From: Candidatus Thorarchaeota archaeon SMTZ1-45
GTDB taxonomy: Archaea; Asgardarchaeota; Thorarchaeia; Thorarchaeales; Thorarchaeaceae
Length of the DNA stretch: 52,185 bases
NCBI GenBank assembly: GCA_001563335.1
Contig: LRSL01000089.1
Coordinates: 1 to 52,185, forward strand
Direction: 5' to 3'
Shown: positions 17,876-25,497 of the stretch, one piece after another
Numbering within the stretch: position 1 is the first letter of the stretch
Layout: each line of letters begins with the position of its first letter
Notes under the pieces: generated by a model
What the model was told of the DNA's origin: nothing
The model's input: only the letters and a program-made list of their open reading frames with translations
Database searches by the model: none
Program-made: the position numbers and the translations under genes

Positions 17876-19117
17876 TCACCACACTTTCTCAAGCACTCGA
17901 AGAGCATTTTTCCCTGCAATCTTTGCTATCTCCTCATCTGAATAGCCATTCTTGACCATCCATCGAATCACATTATAGACTGCTTCCGTCGGGTTCTCCA
18001 AGCCCTTGACATAGTCTGGAAGTTCTCTTACTTCAAGGTCCTCCTTTTGTTTGGGACGTGGGTAGTGCCCTACTCCATCCCTCGTCAGTCTATCATCGTA
18101 TAATTTGTAGAGACCTACATGATCCCCATAGAGTGTATCAGGGCCACATCCTACATGGTCAATGCCCATTAGCTCTACACAGTACTCCAGATGAGCCATA
18201 TATGTATCAATCGAGGGGACTGGATTGTCCTTTGTTGCAGTATATCCCGGAGCTGCCTCGATTCCAATGACGCCATCAATCTCAGCCAATGCTTGAAGGA
18301 CATCATCAGGCACCATTCGCTTTATTGGATGAATTGTCTGTGAGCCCGCATGCGAGATGATGACTGGTTTTTTACTTGATTCAATAGTGTCTCTGGCAGT
18401 CTGATCGCTCACATGACTCACATCAATAAGCATCCCGACTTTGTTCATCCTCAAAACACAATCATATCCAAAATCAGTGAGTCCTCCATCCCTCATCTCA
18501 TCCAGTCCAGTACCAAGCTGGTTTGACTCGCTATATACAAGCCCCATCTGACGAATCCCCAGACCAAAGAGAACATCAATTCTGTCAACCTCATTCTCGA
18601 TGCAGGTTGATGACTCCATCGCAGCGACCCATGCCAACCTTCCTGTTTCAAATGCATAATGGATGTCTCTTACGGTCTTGCAATGGATGACATAGTCCTG
18701 ATGTGCGATGTCACACAGTCGCTGGCCCAAGTCATGAATTGTGTCTGTCCATTTCCAACCATGTTTTGAAGTGACATTCGCAGAACCATCCATCATGTTG
18801 TCAAAGACACAGTCCAATCCTGTTTTGCTCAACGCCTCATACGCCATAAAGTCCCTGCCTTCTCTGTTGAGTTCTAAGGGCTGACTTGGATTCTCTGTGC
18901 AAAGTACTGGATGTTCATGAAGATCAATTATGATGTTCTTCTCAATTATCTCCTCGACTCTTTCCTCCTCAGCCTTTGAAAGAGGGACCAAGTATGACCA
19001 GTCCTTCCTTGTTGGATCTCTGAACCTGAACTCCTTGTAGTCGACTCCAGGTTTCAAATAATCATAAGCTTTGTAGCCTGAATACTTCTTTCCTTTTCCC
19101 AAGTTTCTCTTCTCCAT
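17876..19117 (-). CDS. Membrane dipeptidase-like peptidase M19
   Basis: Amidohydrolase-fold metallopeptidase of family M19 that cleaves dipeptides, including those with D-residues. Recognised by the bridging-Glu region AAMESSTCIEN, the GLTDFGYDCVLRMNKVGMLIDVSHVSD block and ISHAGSQTIHPIKR, which supply zinc ligands. The first ligand pair, HxD in characterised M19 enzymes, reads HEH (His67, His69) here, so one ligand is changed. ATG 19117 is chosen: it begins one base after the stop of the upstream racemase gene, so translation is probably coupled. A longer frame from 19177 would overlap the racemase by 59 bases. Confidence 0.88.
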   Translation of the reverse strand: MEKRNLGKGKKYSGYKAYDYLKPGVDYKEFRFRDPTRKDWSYLVPLSKAEEERVEEIIEKNIIIDLHEHPVLCTENPSQPLELNREGRDFMAYEALSKTGLDCVFDNMMDGSANVTSKHGWKWTDTIHDLGQRLCDIAHQDYVIHCKTVRDIHYAFETGRLAWVAAMESSTCIENEVDRIDVLFGLGIRQMGLVYSESNQLGTGLDEMRDGGLTDFGYDCVLRMNKVGMLIDVSHVSDQTARDTIESSKKPVIISHAGSQTIHPIKRMVPDDVLQALAEIDGVIGIEAAPGYTATKDNPVPSIDTYMAHLEYCVELMGIDHVGCGPDTLYGDHVGLYKLYDDRLTRDGVGHYPRPKQKEDLEVRELPDYVKGLENPTEAVYNVIRWMVKNGYSDEEIAKIAGKNALRVLEKVW

Positions 19118-19118
19118 T

Positions 19119-19892
19119 CTATTGCTTGAATACTGTTCCCACGAGCTTCTTGAAGTCTGCGGCAGGGTATGTGACACGGCTCTGAAGAATCCCCATGTCT
19201 ACAAAACTCTCAGCAACCTTGATTGCTGCACTTAAGGGATTGATGACTGGGATTCCTACCTCCCATTTAGTTTTGGCAGTCCGAAATGCCATTGACATGC
19301 AGCCAAGTACAACAGCCCCTGCTCCATTCTCTTTGGCTTTGTTGATTGCTTTGGTGGCTTGCTTGATAATTGCTGTCGCATCATCTCCCCACATCTCAAC
19401 AACAGGCATCTCTACGAACTCAACCGATGCCAATCGACTGTTGATTCCCATCTCCCTAGTGCGAGCTACAAGGTCGTCTGCAGCTTTGACACCGCCCGCC
19501 TGCGTGGGGGATATCACACTGAACCTGTCTGCTACCATACAAGCAATGTGATACGCTGCCTCTGCAGGTCCAATTATTGGAACATCCATCAACTCTCGTG
19601 CAGCTCCTAGTCCTGGGTCTCCTGCACACCCGATGATTATAGCATCATACCTGTTGTTTTTTCGAAGTTCAAAAAGCCATTCTAGCACCGGCCCAATTGA
19701 CATATACGCTTCAATCTCAGACTCGATGGATAGTGGTCCCTTTCCAACCTCTTCCACGGTGACTTTTGTACCCGGTCTGGCGAGAGATTTTGTGATTTCC
19801 TCTCGCCTCTTAATCTCGTCATCAGGCATTCCATCTCCGGGGATAAGATAAAGCAGTTCCAATTGGCACACCATCCCTTGGGGTGTGACCAT
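19119..19892 (-). CDS. Aspartate/glutamate/hydantoin racemase-family protein
   Basis: Cofactor-independent racemase of the Asp/Glu racemase superfamily, closest by pattern to hydantoin racemases. The two catalytic Cys are visible, in IIIGCAGDPGLG and VVLGCMSMAF, in symmetric halves of the protein, with substrate-loop segments VPIIGPAEAA and VPVINPLSAA. Residues 1-7 have a second ATG (19874) that may be the true start. It is followed one base later by the M19 dipeptidase start, forming a two-gene operon. Together they suggest processing of peptides or hydantoins that contain D-amino acids. Confidence 0.88.
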   Translation of the reverse strand: MVTPQGMVCQLELLYLIPGDGMPDDEIKRREEITKSLARPGTKVTVEEVGKGPLSIESEIEAYMSIGPVLEWLFELRKNNRYDAIIIGCAGDPGLGAARELMDVPIIGPAEAAYHIACMVADRFSVISPTQAGGVKAADDLVARTREMGINSRLASVEFVEMPVVEMWGDDATAIIKQATKAINKAKENGAGAVVLGCMSMAFRTAKTKWEVGIPVINPLSAAIKVAESFVDMGILQSRVTYPAADFKKLVGTVFKQ

Positions 19893-19954
19893 CCAGTTAT
19901 TAGTCCTTTCGAGTTACGTAAGACTCATCTGATTAGAAATAAACATGTGAACAC

Positions 19955-20917
19955 ATGCCAAGAGAAGATACTCTTCGTACACCTGACTATCGATTTGATG
20001 ATCTTCCTGACTACAACTTTCAGGCAAATTATGTGGACATCAAGGGACTGCGTATCCATTACGTTGATGAAGGTCCAAAAGAGGCACCTCCCATCCTCCT
20101 AATGCACGGAGAACCATCATGGAGTTATCTCTACCGGAAGATGATTCCTCCCCTAGTGAAAGAGGGATTCCGATCTATTGCCCCTGACTTGATGGGCTTT
20201 GGAAAGTCTGACAAACTTCCACGAATCAAAGATTATTCGCATACAAAGCACGTTAGTGTGATCCTCGAGTTTGTCAGAAAGATGAATCTCAGAGATATCA
20301 CTCTCTTCTGTCAGGATTGGGGAGGCCTTATCGGTCTGCGAGTCGTCGGAGAAGAACCGAATAGATTCTCTAGGATTATAGCAGCGAATACAGGTCTTCC
20401 AAGTGCCAAGGGAATCAGAGCTAAGATTGGATATCCATTATTCAAGTTACAGATAAAACGTATGGGGAGAGTGACTCAGTCACAGCTTCAAGAACATACG
20501 GACTTCATGAGATGGGTGGCATTTTCAAAAACCGTTCCAGAACTACCAATCGGTGACATTATACAAATGGCAACTTTGTCAAAACTGTCTGCTGATGTGA
20601 TCAGAGCATATGAAGCTCCTTTTCCAGATGAATCGTATAAAGCAGGAGCAAGAATATTCCCATATCTAGTCCCTTCCGAACTGTCAAAGAACCGAAAAGT
20701 CTGGGACAAAGTCTTGACAAAGTGGAAAAAACCGTTTCTCACCGCTTTCAGTGACCGAGACCCAATAACTAGAGGGGGTGAGAAGTACTTTCAGAAGATG
20801 ATTCCCGGAGCGCAGGACCGGGAGCATGTCATAGTCAAAGATGCAGGTCATTTTCTTCAAGAGGATAAGGGGCAGGAATTAGCACAGATCATTTTGAACT
20901 TTATTCAACAGGGTTGA
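19955..20917 (+). CDS. Haloalkane dehalogenase-like alpha/beta hydrolase
   Basis: Alpha/beta hydrolase with an Asp nucleophile. The nucleophile elbow is CQDWGGLIG (Asp121), the acid is in FSDRDP (Asp269) and the base in KDAGHF (His299), matching the HLD-I order of haloalkane dehalogenases. HGEPSWSYLYR (oxyanion region) and the Trp directly after the nucleophile, a halide-stabilising position, also fit. The second halide-binding Trp lies in the cap domain and is not firmly assigned; Trp residues near RWVAF are candidates. Epoxide hydrolases share the Asp nucleophile and remain an alternative. Divergent from the racemase-dipeptidase operon. Confidence 0.82.
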   Translation: MPREDTLRTPDYRFDDLPDYNFQANYVDIKGLRIHYVDEGPKEAPPILLMHGEPSWSYLYRKMIPPLVKEGFRSIAPDLMGFGKSDKLPRIKDYSHTKHVSVILEFVRKMNLRDITLFCQDWGGLIGLRVVGEEPNRFSRIIAANTGLPSAKGIRAKIGYPLFKLQIKRMGRVTQSQLQEHTDFMRWVAFSKTVPELPIGDIIQMATLSKLSADVIRAYEAPFPDESYKAGARIFPYLVPSELSKNRKVWDKVLTKWKKPFLTAFSDRDPITRGGEKYFQKMIPGAQDREHVIVKDAGHFLQEDKGQELAQIILNFIQQG

Positions 20918-21074
20918 TTGAATCTGCAGTTTTTCATAGAAACGTCATGGGACATTCAGCTTATTGTGACTCCTCCCTGTCACTATACCCGACTCAAAAG
21001 CAGGACTACAGTCATGACTACATGCAGCAAGTCCTTCAAAGAGATCAGTGTTGCCATATGACTCATGTTTACAT

Positions 21075-21428
21075 CTAGATAGTCCGTGTCCTCTCTTGTT
21101 CTAACGCTAGCTTTAGACCACTAATTGACTGTCCAGTGAACAAACTCCAGACTTCTTCCAAGATATCACAGGGATAATCAGAACAGAGTGAACAGACCCT
21201 ACATCCCTTTTCCTCTGCACAAAGCCTGACCCTACACTCAAGACAGAAAACATGCAGTCTCTCACTACTACATCCATCGCAGATCAGATCTAATGCATCA
21301 TATTGATGACTCTCGTCTGACCACTTCTTTGCTGTTTCTTCGAGCTGCTCCATATTGTTTGTCTGAGTTCCGATGTACGCTGGACACTCTGAGCAATCAA
21401 TACCACAAGGGGCTATCATTCTACTCAT
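21075..21428 (-). CDS. DUF3795 Cys-rich protein
   Basis: A 117-residue protein that opens with the DUF3795 mark APCGIDCSECPAY and has further Cys clusters: ICDGCSS, FCLECRVRLC and CRVCSLCSDYPC. More than a dozen Cys in so short a protein suggests zinc or iron-sulphur binding. The biological role of the family is unknown. ATG 21428 (MSRMIAP) is used; the in-frame ATG three codons later is nearer the conserved start. Single gene with no obvious operon partner. Confidence 0.82.
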   Translation of the reverse strand: MSRMIAPCGIDCSECPAYIGTQTNNMEQLEETAKKWSDESHQYDALDLICDGCSSERLHVFCLECRVRLCAEEKGCRVCSLCSDYPCDILEEVWSLFTGQSISGLKLALEQERTRTI

Positions 21429-21695
21429 GACTTACAGTCAACTGAATCCACATATCAGGTTTCTACAGACATATGTCGGTACTAACCAGTCCCAAGTGTT
21501 TCTTGAGTCAAGAATGCAGAATATCACTTGGTAAAAATCCCATTTGTCTCAGTTCTTTGAAATTTCGTTCATGATATTATCTGAAAACGATCTGGATTCT
21601 TCCCGCATAGACTCCTATCACAGTTCCATAAACCGCAGCATTATATTAGAGAAACTCATCTACTGTAATGTCAAAAACTGATTGGTGCCACAGTA
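21429..21695. other. Intergenic region between DUF3795 and MTCYF copy 2
   Basis: About 270 bp, AT-rich, with no plausible coding frame. A TATA-like ATTATATTA near 21640-21650 could serve the downstream MTCYF gene. Nothing else recognised. Confidence 0.5.
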
Positions 21696-21929
21696 ATGAC
21701 CTGTTATTTCAAGAACTCCAGAATGAAGGAACTGCTCCACGATATTGGAGTTGAAGAAACTAAAGAGAACATAAAGAAGGTCGATATGATTCTTCACGAT
21801 ATGTTGAGTGTTGATTATCCCAACTGCGCTGCTACCTGGAAGATGCTGCGTCAAAAACTCGAATATGATGCTGAAGGTTTTAGAGAACGAATGAAAATTG
21901 CTGTTCAAACTGTAGTAGAATCCAAATAA
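21696..21929 (+). CDS. Small conserved MTCYF-type protein, copy 2
   Basis: A 77-residue paralogue of the protein at 9031-9252. It keeps the MTCYF start, the D(I/M)xK/H helix (here KKVDMILHDMLSV) and the block VDYPNCAATWKMLR, and diverges in the tail. Conserved Cys3 and the Cys of NC are retained. Unlike copy 1 it lacks a strong SD; GGTG lies about eight bases upstream of the ATG. A T7 tract follows at about 21967-21973. Function unknown. Confidence 0.78.
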   Translation: MTCYFKNSRMKELLHDIGVEETKENIKKVDMILHDMLSVDYPNCAATWKMLRQKLEYDAEGFRERMKIAVQTVVESK

Positions 21930-21949
21930 CAGACTACTAACACCCCATT

Positions 21950-21973
21950 TTTAATTATCAGCTAGGTTTTTTT
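21950..21973 (+). terminator. T-tract terminator after MTCYF copy 2
   Basis: A T5 run followed by a T7 run within 25 bases after the stop codon. T-tracts are the usual archaeal intrinsic termination signal. No strong hairpin. Confidence 0.4.
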
Positions 21974-22017
21974 GTGCGTATGACACTGTAATATAATACG
22001 TTCAGGAGGAAACGACT

Positions 22018-22242
22018 TTGGTGGTTGTTATTGTACTAATACAGGTGAAAGCAGGGACAGCGAGTGCTGCTTTTGAACATATTGGGAAAATTAAGGAAAT
22101 CCAACAGGTACACATGGTCACTGGTCCATATGACATCATTGCCATTGCTGATATACCTGTAAAGGCTGGTTTTCGTAGGCTAGTTGAAAATATCCATGAT
22201 GTGCCCGGTGTGGAAAGAACCGAGACCTGCATGTCCATCTAA
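22018..22242 (+). CDS. Stand-alone Lrp/AsnC ligand-binding (RAM) domain protein
   Basis: A 74-residue single-domain protein with the alpha-beta RAM fold of Lrp/AsnC regulators: VLIQVKAGTASAAFEHIGKI, VTGPYDIIAIADIP (the conserved G-x-YD turn), and VPGVERTETCMSI. It has no DNA-binding domain. Such single-domain proteins form oligomers that bind amino acids or modulate full-length regulators. The start is TTG 22018 with AGGAGGA seven bases upstream; a TATA-like GTAATATAATA lies at about 21988-21999. Confidence 0.88.
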   Translation: MVVVIVLIQVKAGTASAAFEHIGKIKEIQQVHMVTGPYDIIAIADIPVKAGFRRLVENIHDVPGVERTETCMSI

Positions 22243-22354
22243 TTGATGAATAAATCACCCACCCTCAACATCAAACGACATTGAACTTCAGTGGGTCGTG
22301 AGTTTTTTCTCAAAAGGTTCAAATGACAAACTCGTAGTGTGTTATTCTGCTTCC

Positions 22355-22891
22355 TTATCGGCCTGCAGCATACAAGACTGCTGCTGTGGACTCCAAGAGG
22401 TCATTACTTTCACCGAGCGCGCCAACTGGTTCAGTTCTTGAAACAGCAAAATAGTCCGATTTGGAACTCATGATTCCCTTAGGTCCTTCAATCTTGAGTT
22501 TCATCAGAAAAGCAAAAGCCCTTGCCGTAGCACTATCTTTACTTATTGGCTTTCTCGTGTCCTTGTAGTGTTCGACAACGAGTCTTTCGACAAAACTTAT
22601 TCGCTCCCAAAATTTACTGATGGTCATGTGTAGCTTGAAAGCTACCACATCACCAAGCGAGTCTAGTATGAACACGCCGCATGTATTTCGTGGGAGACTT
22701 CCAACTATCACTTTGTGCACATATTCTGTCAGAGTAGTTCTACTAAGTTTTCGTTTTTCATGTAGAGTTTCATTGACTTTAACGATCGGGACAATCACTA
22801 TGCCCGGGTAAGAGAGAGGCTCACTCAAACAGAAATTCTGACCCTTAAGAATCTCATCCGCCAATACTCTCACACAATCCGACCCAGTCAT
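22355..22891 (-). CDS. Uncharacterised protein with operator-like promoter
   Basis: A 178-residue soluble protein I cannot assign. It has alternating strands and helices, including YPGIVIVPIVKV and NTCGVFILDSLGDVVAF, which suggest an alpha/beta fold. A helical middle (ISKFWERISFVERLVVEHY) follows. No metal or nucleotide motif is apparent. ATG 22891 has GAGGAG about five bases upstream. A TATA box (22943-22952) and a 17-bp palindrome (22910-22926) lie directly upstream, so it seems to be a regulated single gene. Confidence 0.65.
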   Translation of the reverse strand: MTGSDCVRVLADEILKGQNFCLSEPLSYPGIVIVPIVKVNETLHEKRKLSRTTLTEYVHKVIVGSLPRNTCGVFILDSLGDVVAFKLHMTISKFWERISFVERLVVEHYKDTRKPISKDSATARAFAFLMKLKIEGPKGIMSSKSDYFAVSRTEPVGALGESNDLLESTAAVLYAAGR

Positions 22892-22909
22892 GCGTCTCCT
22901 CTCGAGTCA

Positions 22910-22926
22910 ACGTAATCCTATTACGT
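22910..22926. promoter_or_regulatory. 17-bp operator-like palindrome
   Basis: ACGTAAT-cct-ATTACGT, a perfect inverted repeat with a 3-bp spacer. It sits between the TATA box (ATATAAA, 22943-22952) and the start of the 178-residue gene, about where transcription would begin, so a bound protein would block initiation. An extra ATTACG half-site follows immediately. Confidence 0.6.
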
Positions 22927-23038
22927 ATTACGCGACAAGAACAAATATAAACTCTTTCATTTTTATCTTTTGTCTAAAAATAGGCCGATTTTGGTTGAAA
23001 AATAATGGTGGGAGAGGTTTTTTCGTCACTCTTACAGA

Positions 23039-23518
23039 TTAATTTGTTAATATAGTACCAATCTCCCTACCAATCTGGTGAAATTTCTCTTCCGCGCCAA
23101 TGTCTAGAGGACCCTCTCTTCCATGAACAATAGATGAAACCCTTGGTTTGATGATTTTCATCTTCAATCGCTTCATCATGCCCTCAATGGATCGAGCAGC
23201 ACTGTTCTCAAGGACTAATAGACTTCTTTTGTTCATTCGAGACTCGTTTCTAGTATCAAAGCTGAATCCAAACAGGCCCCTGAGTTCAATGTTTCTGAGT
23301 TGATTCAAGAACTCCTTCATCTCTTTAGAAGGTCTAATCATGTGAGTTGGACTCCCTATAGCAATCAGGTCATGCTTTGGAATCTCATTGATGTCAACTT
23401 CACCGATACTCATACAATCCACTTCAATGCCCAACTCTTCAATCCCTCTGGCTAGACTCATAGCAACAGTCTTGGTATTTCCAAAGAGTGAATGATAAAG
23501 AACAAGAGCTCGCTTCAT
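23039..23518 (-). CDS. Flavodoxin-like protein (operon gene 3)
   Basis: FMN-binding flavodoxin fold of 159 residues. The phosphate loop is YHSLFGNTKTVA at the N-terminus, followed by IGSPTHMIRPSKEMKEFL (isoalloxazine loop region) and a GFSFDTR strand. It probably carries electrons or acts as an FMN-dependent reductase. GGTGAG lies six bases upstream of ATG 23518. It is the last gene of a tight TetR-membrane protein-flavodoxin series, ten bases after the membrane gene. Confidence 0.85.
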   Translation of the reverse strand: MKRALVLYHSLFGNTKTVAMSLARGIEELGIEVDCMSIGEVDINEIPKHDLIAIGSPTHMIRPSKEMKEFLNQLRNIELRGLFGFSFDTRNESRMNKRSLLVLENSAARSIEGMMKRLKMKIIKPRVSSIVHGREGPLDIGAEEKFHQIGREIGTILTN

Positions 23519-23528
23519 TCTCTCTCAC

Positions 23529-23999
23529 CTAAACCTCCATCTGTTTGAATATCCCTACAAGGATGCCAAGCACAACACCAAAACCAACTCCAGTTCCCAT
23601 GCCTATGAACATTATAATGTCCACTCCGCCAAGAAGCCCAATCAAAAGACCTCCTGTAGTTCCTATGAAGACGCCCAGTCCAATGTTTCTGCCCCTTTTC
23701 AACCTATGAACAAAGAAGATACCTATCAGTGTGGTCGCAAAGAGGGTGAGAGTACTGATAGGAGCAAATGAGCAGTGTGAAACATAGCCAATCAAGTTCA
23801 CTCTGTTTGCTCCCCAGGATAACAGTGAAGTCGGTATCACAGTCCAAATAGCTGCAGCGAAACTTCCTACAGTCATTGCTGAAAGGAATGCCCAGACTAG
23901 GCTCAATCCCAAAATGATGAAGAACCTCTTGATTCCACCAATTTGACGTGCTGTATTATGTTCTTGCTTCTCTAGTCGAATTGTATCTGTTTTACTCAT
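23529..23999 (-). CDS. Four-helix membrane protein (operon gene 2)
   Basis: About 156 residues, with four predicted membrane segments: FFIILGLSLVWAFLSAMTV, a segment ending ISTLTLFATTLIGIFFV, IGLGVFIGTTGGLLIGLLGG and IIMFIGMGTGVGFGVVLGILVG. The glycine-rich third and fourth helices can pack tightly. No known family is recognised. It sits between a TetR regulator gene and a flavodoxin gene with 23- and 10-bp gaps, so it is likely part of the regulated function, such as efflux or membrane redox. Confidence 0.75.
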   Translation of the reverse strand: MSKTDTIRLEKQEHNTARQIGGIKRFFIILGLSLVWAFLSAMTVGSFAAAIWTVIPTSLLSWGANRVNLIGYVSHCSFAPISTLTLFATTLIGIFFVHRLKRGRNIGLGVFIGTTGGLLIGLLGGVDIIMFIGMGTGVGFGVVLGILVGIFKQMEV

Positions 24000-24022
24000 C
24001 TTGTTTACCTACTATTTATAGT

Positions 24023-24706
24023 TCAATCATCATAGTGCTTCAGTCCCTGATCGATAATGTTGAAGAAAACCGAAAGATACTCCTTTGTCTTCTCCTCAGG
24101 CTGGTCACTTGCTCGATACCGCATTACTAGTTCACGTATTGCCTGAGCAAAAGTACTGAGAACCATTATCACTGAGAAAGGATCGACCTTGTCTTCAATT
24201 CCAGATTGTCTTAAGGTTGCAGTGATTACAGAGGTCATTAACTCCTCAATCATACCCATGTAGTGTCTGAATTCCTGTTCGCTCTCAGTCAGTGGTTCAT
24301 TACTTTCTTGTTTCTTCATTATCTTGGAGATAATTACGCTCAAGCGTCCTGACTCGAAGAGAATTGCATAATCTGTGTGCTTCTCGAAGAATGAAAGATA
24401 TGCATCTCCCATGGAACGAAGTTCGTAAGAAACTTCAGCCTGCTTGAGATGACTATTCATTATCTCGTAGAGAGTCTGATACGCCTCTGTGACAACTGCT
24501 ATGAAGAGATCATCCTTTGACTCAAAGTAGTTGTAGAGGGTCATCTTTGTGTAGCCAGCAGCCTGTGCGATATCCTCTACCATTGTCTGGTCATATCCCT
24601 GACTTGAGAAGAATTCCCCTGCAATCTTGATGATGGCTTTGCGGCGCTGTTTTCTCTCACGCTCAAGTCTCTCTTCTTTTGGTGACGCGGCTTTGTACCT
24701 ACTCAT
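24023..24706 (-). CDS. TetR/AcrR-family regulator (operon gene 1)
   Basis: N-terminal TetR helix-turn-helix at about residues 24-65: KIAGEFFSSQGYDQTMVEDIAQAAGYTKMTLYNYFESKDDLF. The C-terminal helical domain (about 160 residues) would bind the effector and dimerise. Upstream, two TACTYAAGTA palindromes 20 bp apart flank a TATA-like element, so the protein probably represses its own operon, with the membrane protein and flavodoxin genes as targets. The divergent methyltransferase gene may also respond. Confidence 0.92.
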   Translation of the reverse strand: MSRYKAASPKEERLERERKQRRKAIIKIAGEFFSSQGYDQTMVEDIAQAAGYTKMTLYNYFESKDDLFIAVVTEAYQTLYEIMNSHLKQAEVSYELRSMGDAYLSFFEKHTDYAILFESGRLSVIISKIMKKQESNEPLTESEQEFRHYMGMIEELMTSVITATLRQSGIEDKVDPFSVIMVLSTFAQAIRELVMRYRASDQPEEKTKEYLSVFFNIIDQGLKHYDD

Positions 24707-24725
24707 GGGACCACTCCGAAGATGA

Positions 24726-24758
24726 TTTTACTTAAGTAAAATATAATATACTCAAGTA
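24726..24758. promoter_or_regulatory. Double operator of the TetR operon
   Basis: A perfect 16-bp palindrome TTTTACTTAAGTAAAA (24726-24741) and a near copy TACTCAAGTA (24749-24758), with centres exactly 20 bp (two DNA turns) apart. AT-rich TATA-like sequence lies between them. The first palindrome starts 20 bp upstream of the TetR ATG. Pairs of sites on one helix face are typical for cooperative TetR dimers. Confidence 0.7.
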
Positions 24759-24825
24759 AATAAGAGTTGCGATGAGCGTAACATAAGAAAGGCACCTGCT
24801 CTAGAAGAGAATAGGCGTTTTTAAA

Positions 24826-25479
24826 ATGAGTCACAGGAACACGATCTGGTTGGAGGCATTCAGAGAAACCGTAGAGGATAGGAAACAAGGCCCAGACCTC
24901 AAACTCATCGAATATCTTGACAGCATCCCAAAGGGTCCAGTTCTTGATCTTGGAATGGGGCGGGGTAGACATGCAATCTTCTTTGCGAAGCTGGGCCGAG
25001 AGGTAGATGGTGTTGACACCTCTAGGCTCTCAAAGGGAATATCTGAAATGGTTAGTGCCGAGGGACTCGACTTCACCTATCATAGGATGGACCTCCGAAA
25101 CTTCGATATTCAACCAAAACGATATGCTTTGATTATTGCTTCGAAGATTATTCAGCTATTTCAGAAAGCTGACATTGAGGTCATAGCCGAGCGGATGCAG
25201 GCCGGTCTGAAACGAAAGGGAGTATTATACATCTATACATTCTCTGTTGAGCATTTGGAACATGTCACAAAATGGGATGAAATCGAGAAGGTCGAAGACA
25301 ACACCTATTACCACTCTGAATACAAACAACATTTTCATTTCTTCACGAGAGATGAGATTCTTGGGCTCTTCCCAGACCTAAAGCTGGAATACTACACAGA
25401 AGGGCTCACCTTTGACAAGAGACCATCTCGCCTTCGACACACTGGCATCATTCAATATGTTGGTCGAAAAATGAACTGA
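24826..25479 (+). CDS. SAM-dependent methyltransferase, TehB-like
   Basis: Class I methyltransferase of 217 residues. Motif I is VLDLGMGRGRHAIFFA, motif II VDGVDTSRLS, then DFTYHRMDLRNF and YALIIASKIIQLF. The RHAIFFAKLGREV stretch is typical of tellurite-resistance TehB-like and related methyltransferases. Substrate unknown. ATG 24826 follows a T5A3 run with no strong SD. The next methyltransferase gene begins 18 bp after its stop, so the two are probably co-transcribed. Confidence 0.85.
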   Translation: MSHRNTIWLEAFRETVEDRKQGPDLKLIEYLDSIPKGPVLDLGMGRGRHAIFFAKLGREVDGVDTSRLSKGISEMVSAEGLDFTYHRMDLRNFDIQPKRYALIIASKIIQLFQKADIEVIAERMQAGLKRKGVLYIYTFSVEHLEHVTKWDEIEKVEDNTYYHSEYKQHFHFFTRDEILGLFPDLKLEYYTEGLTFDKRPSRLRHTGIIQYVGRKMN

Positions 25480-25497
25480 CTAAAAGGCTGGATCTTC

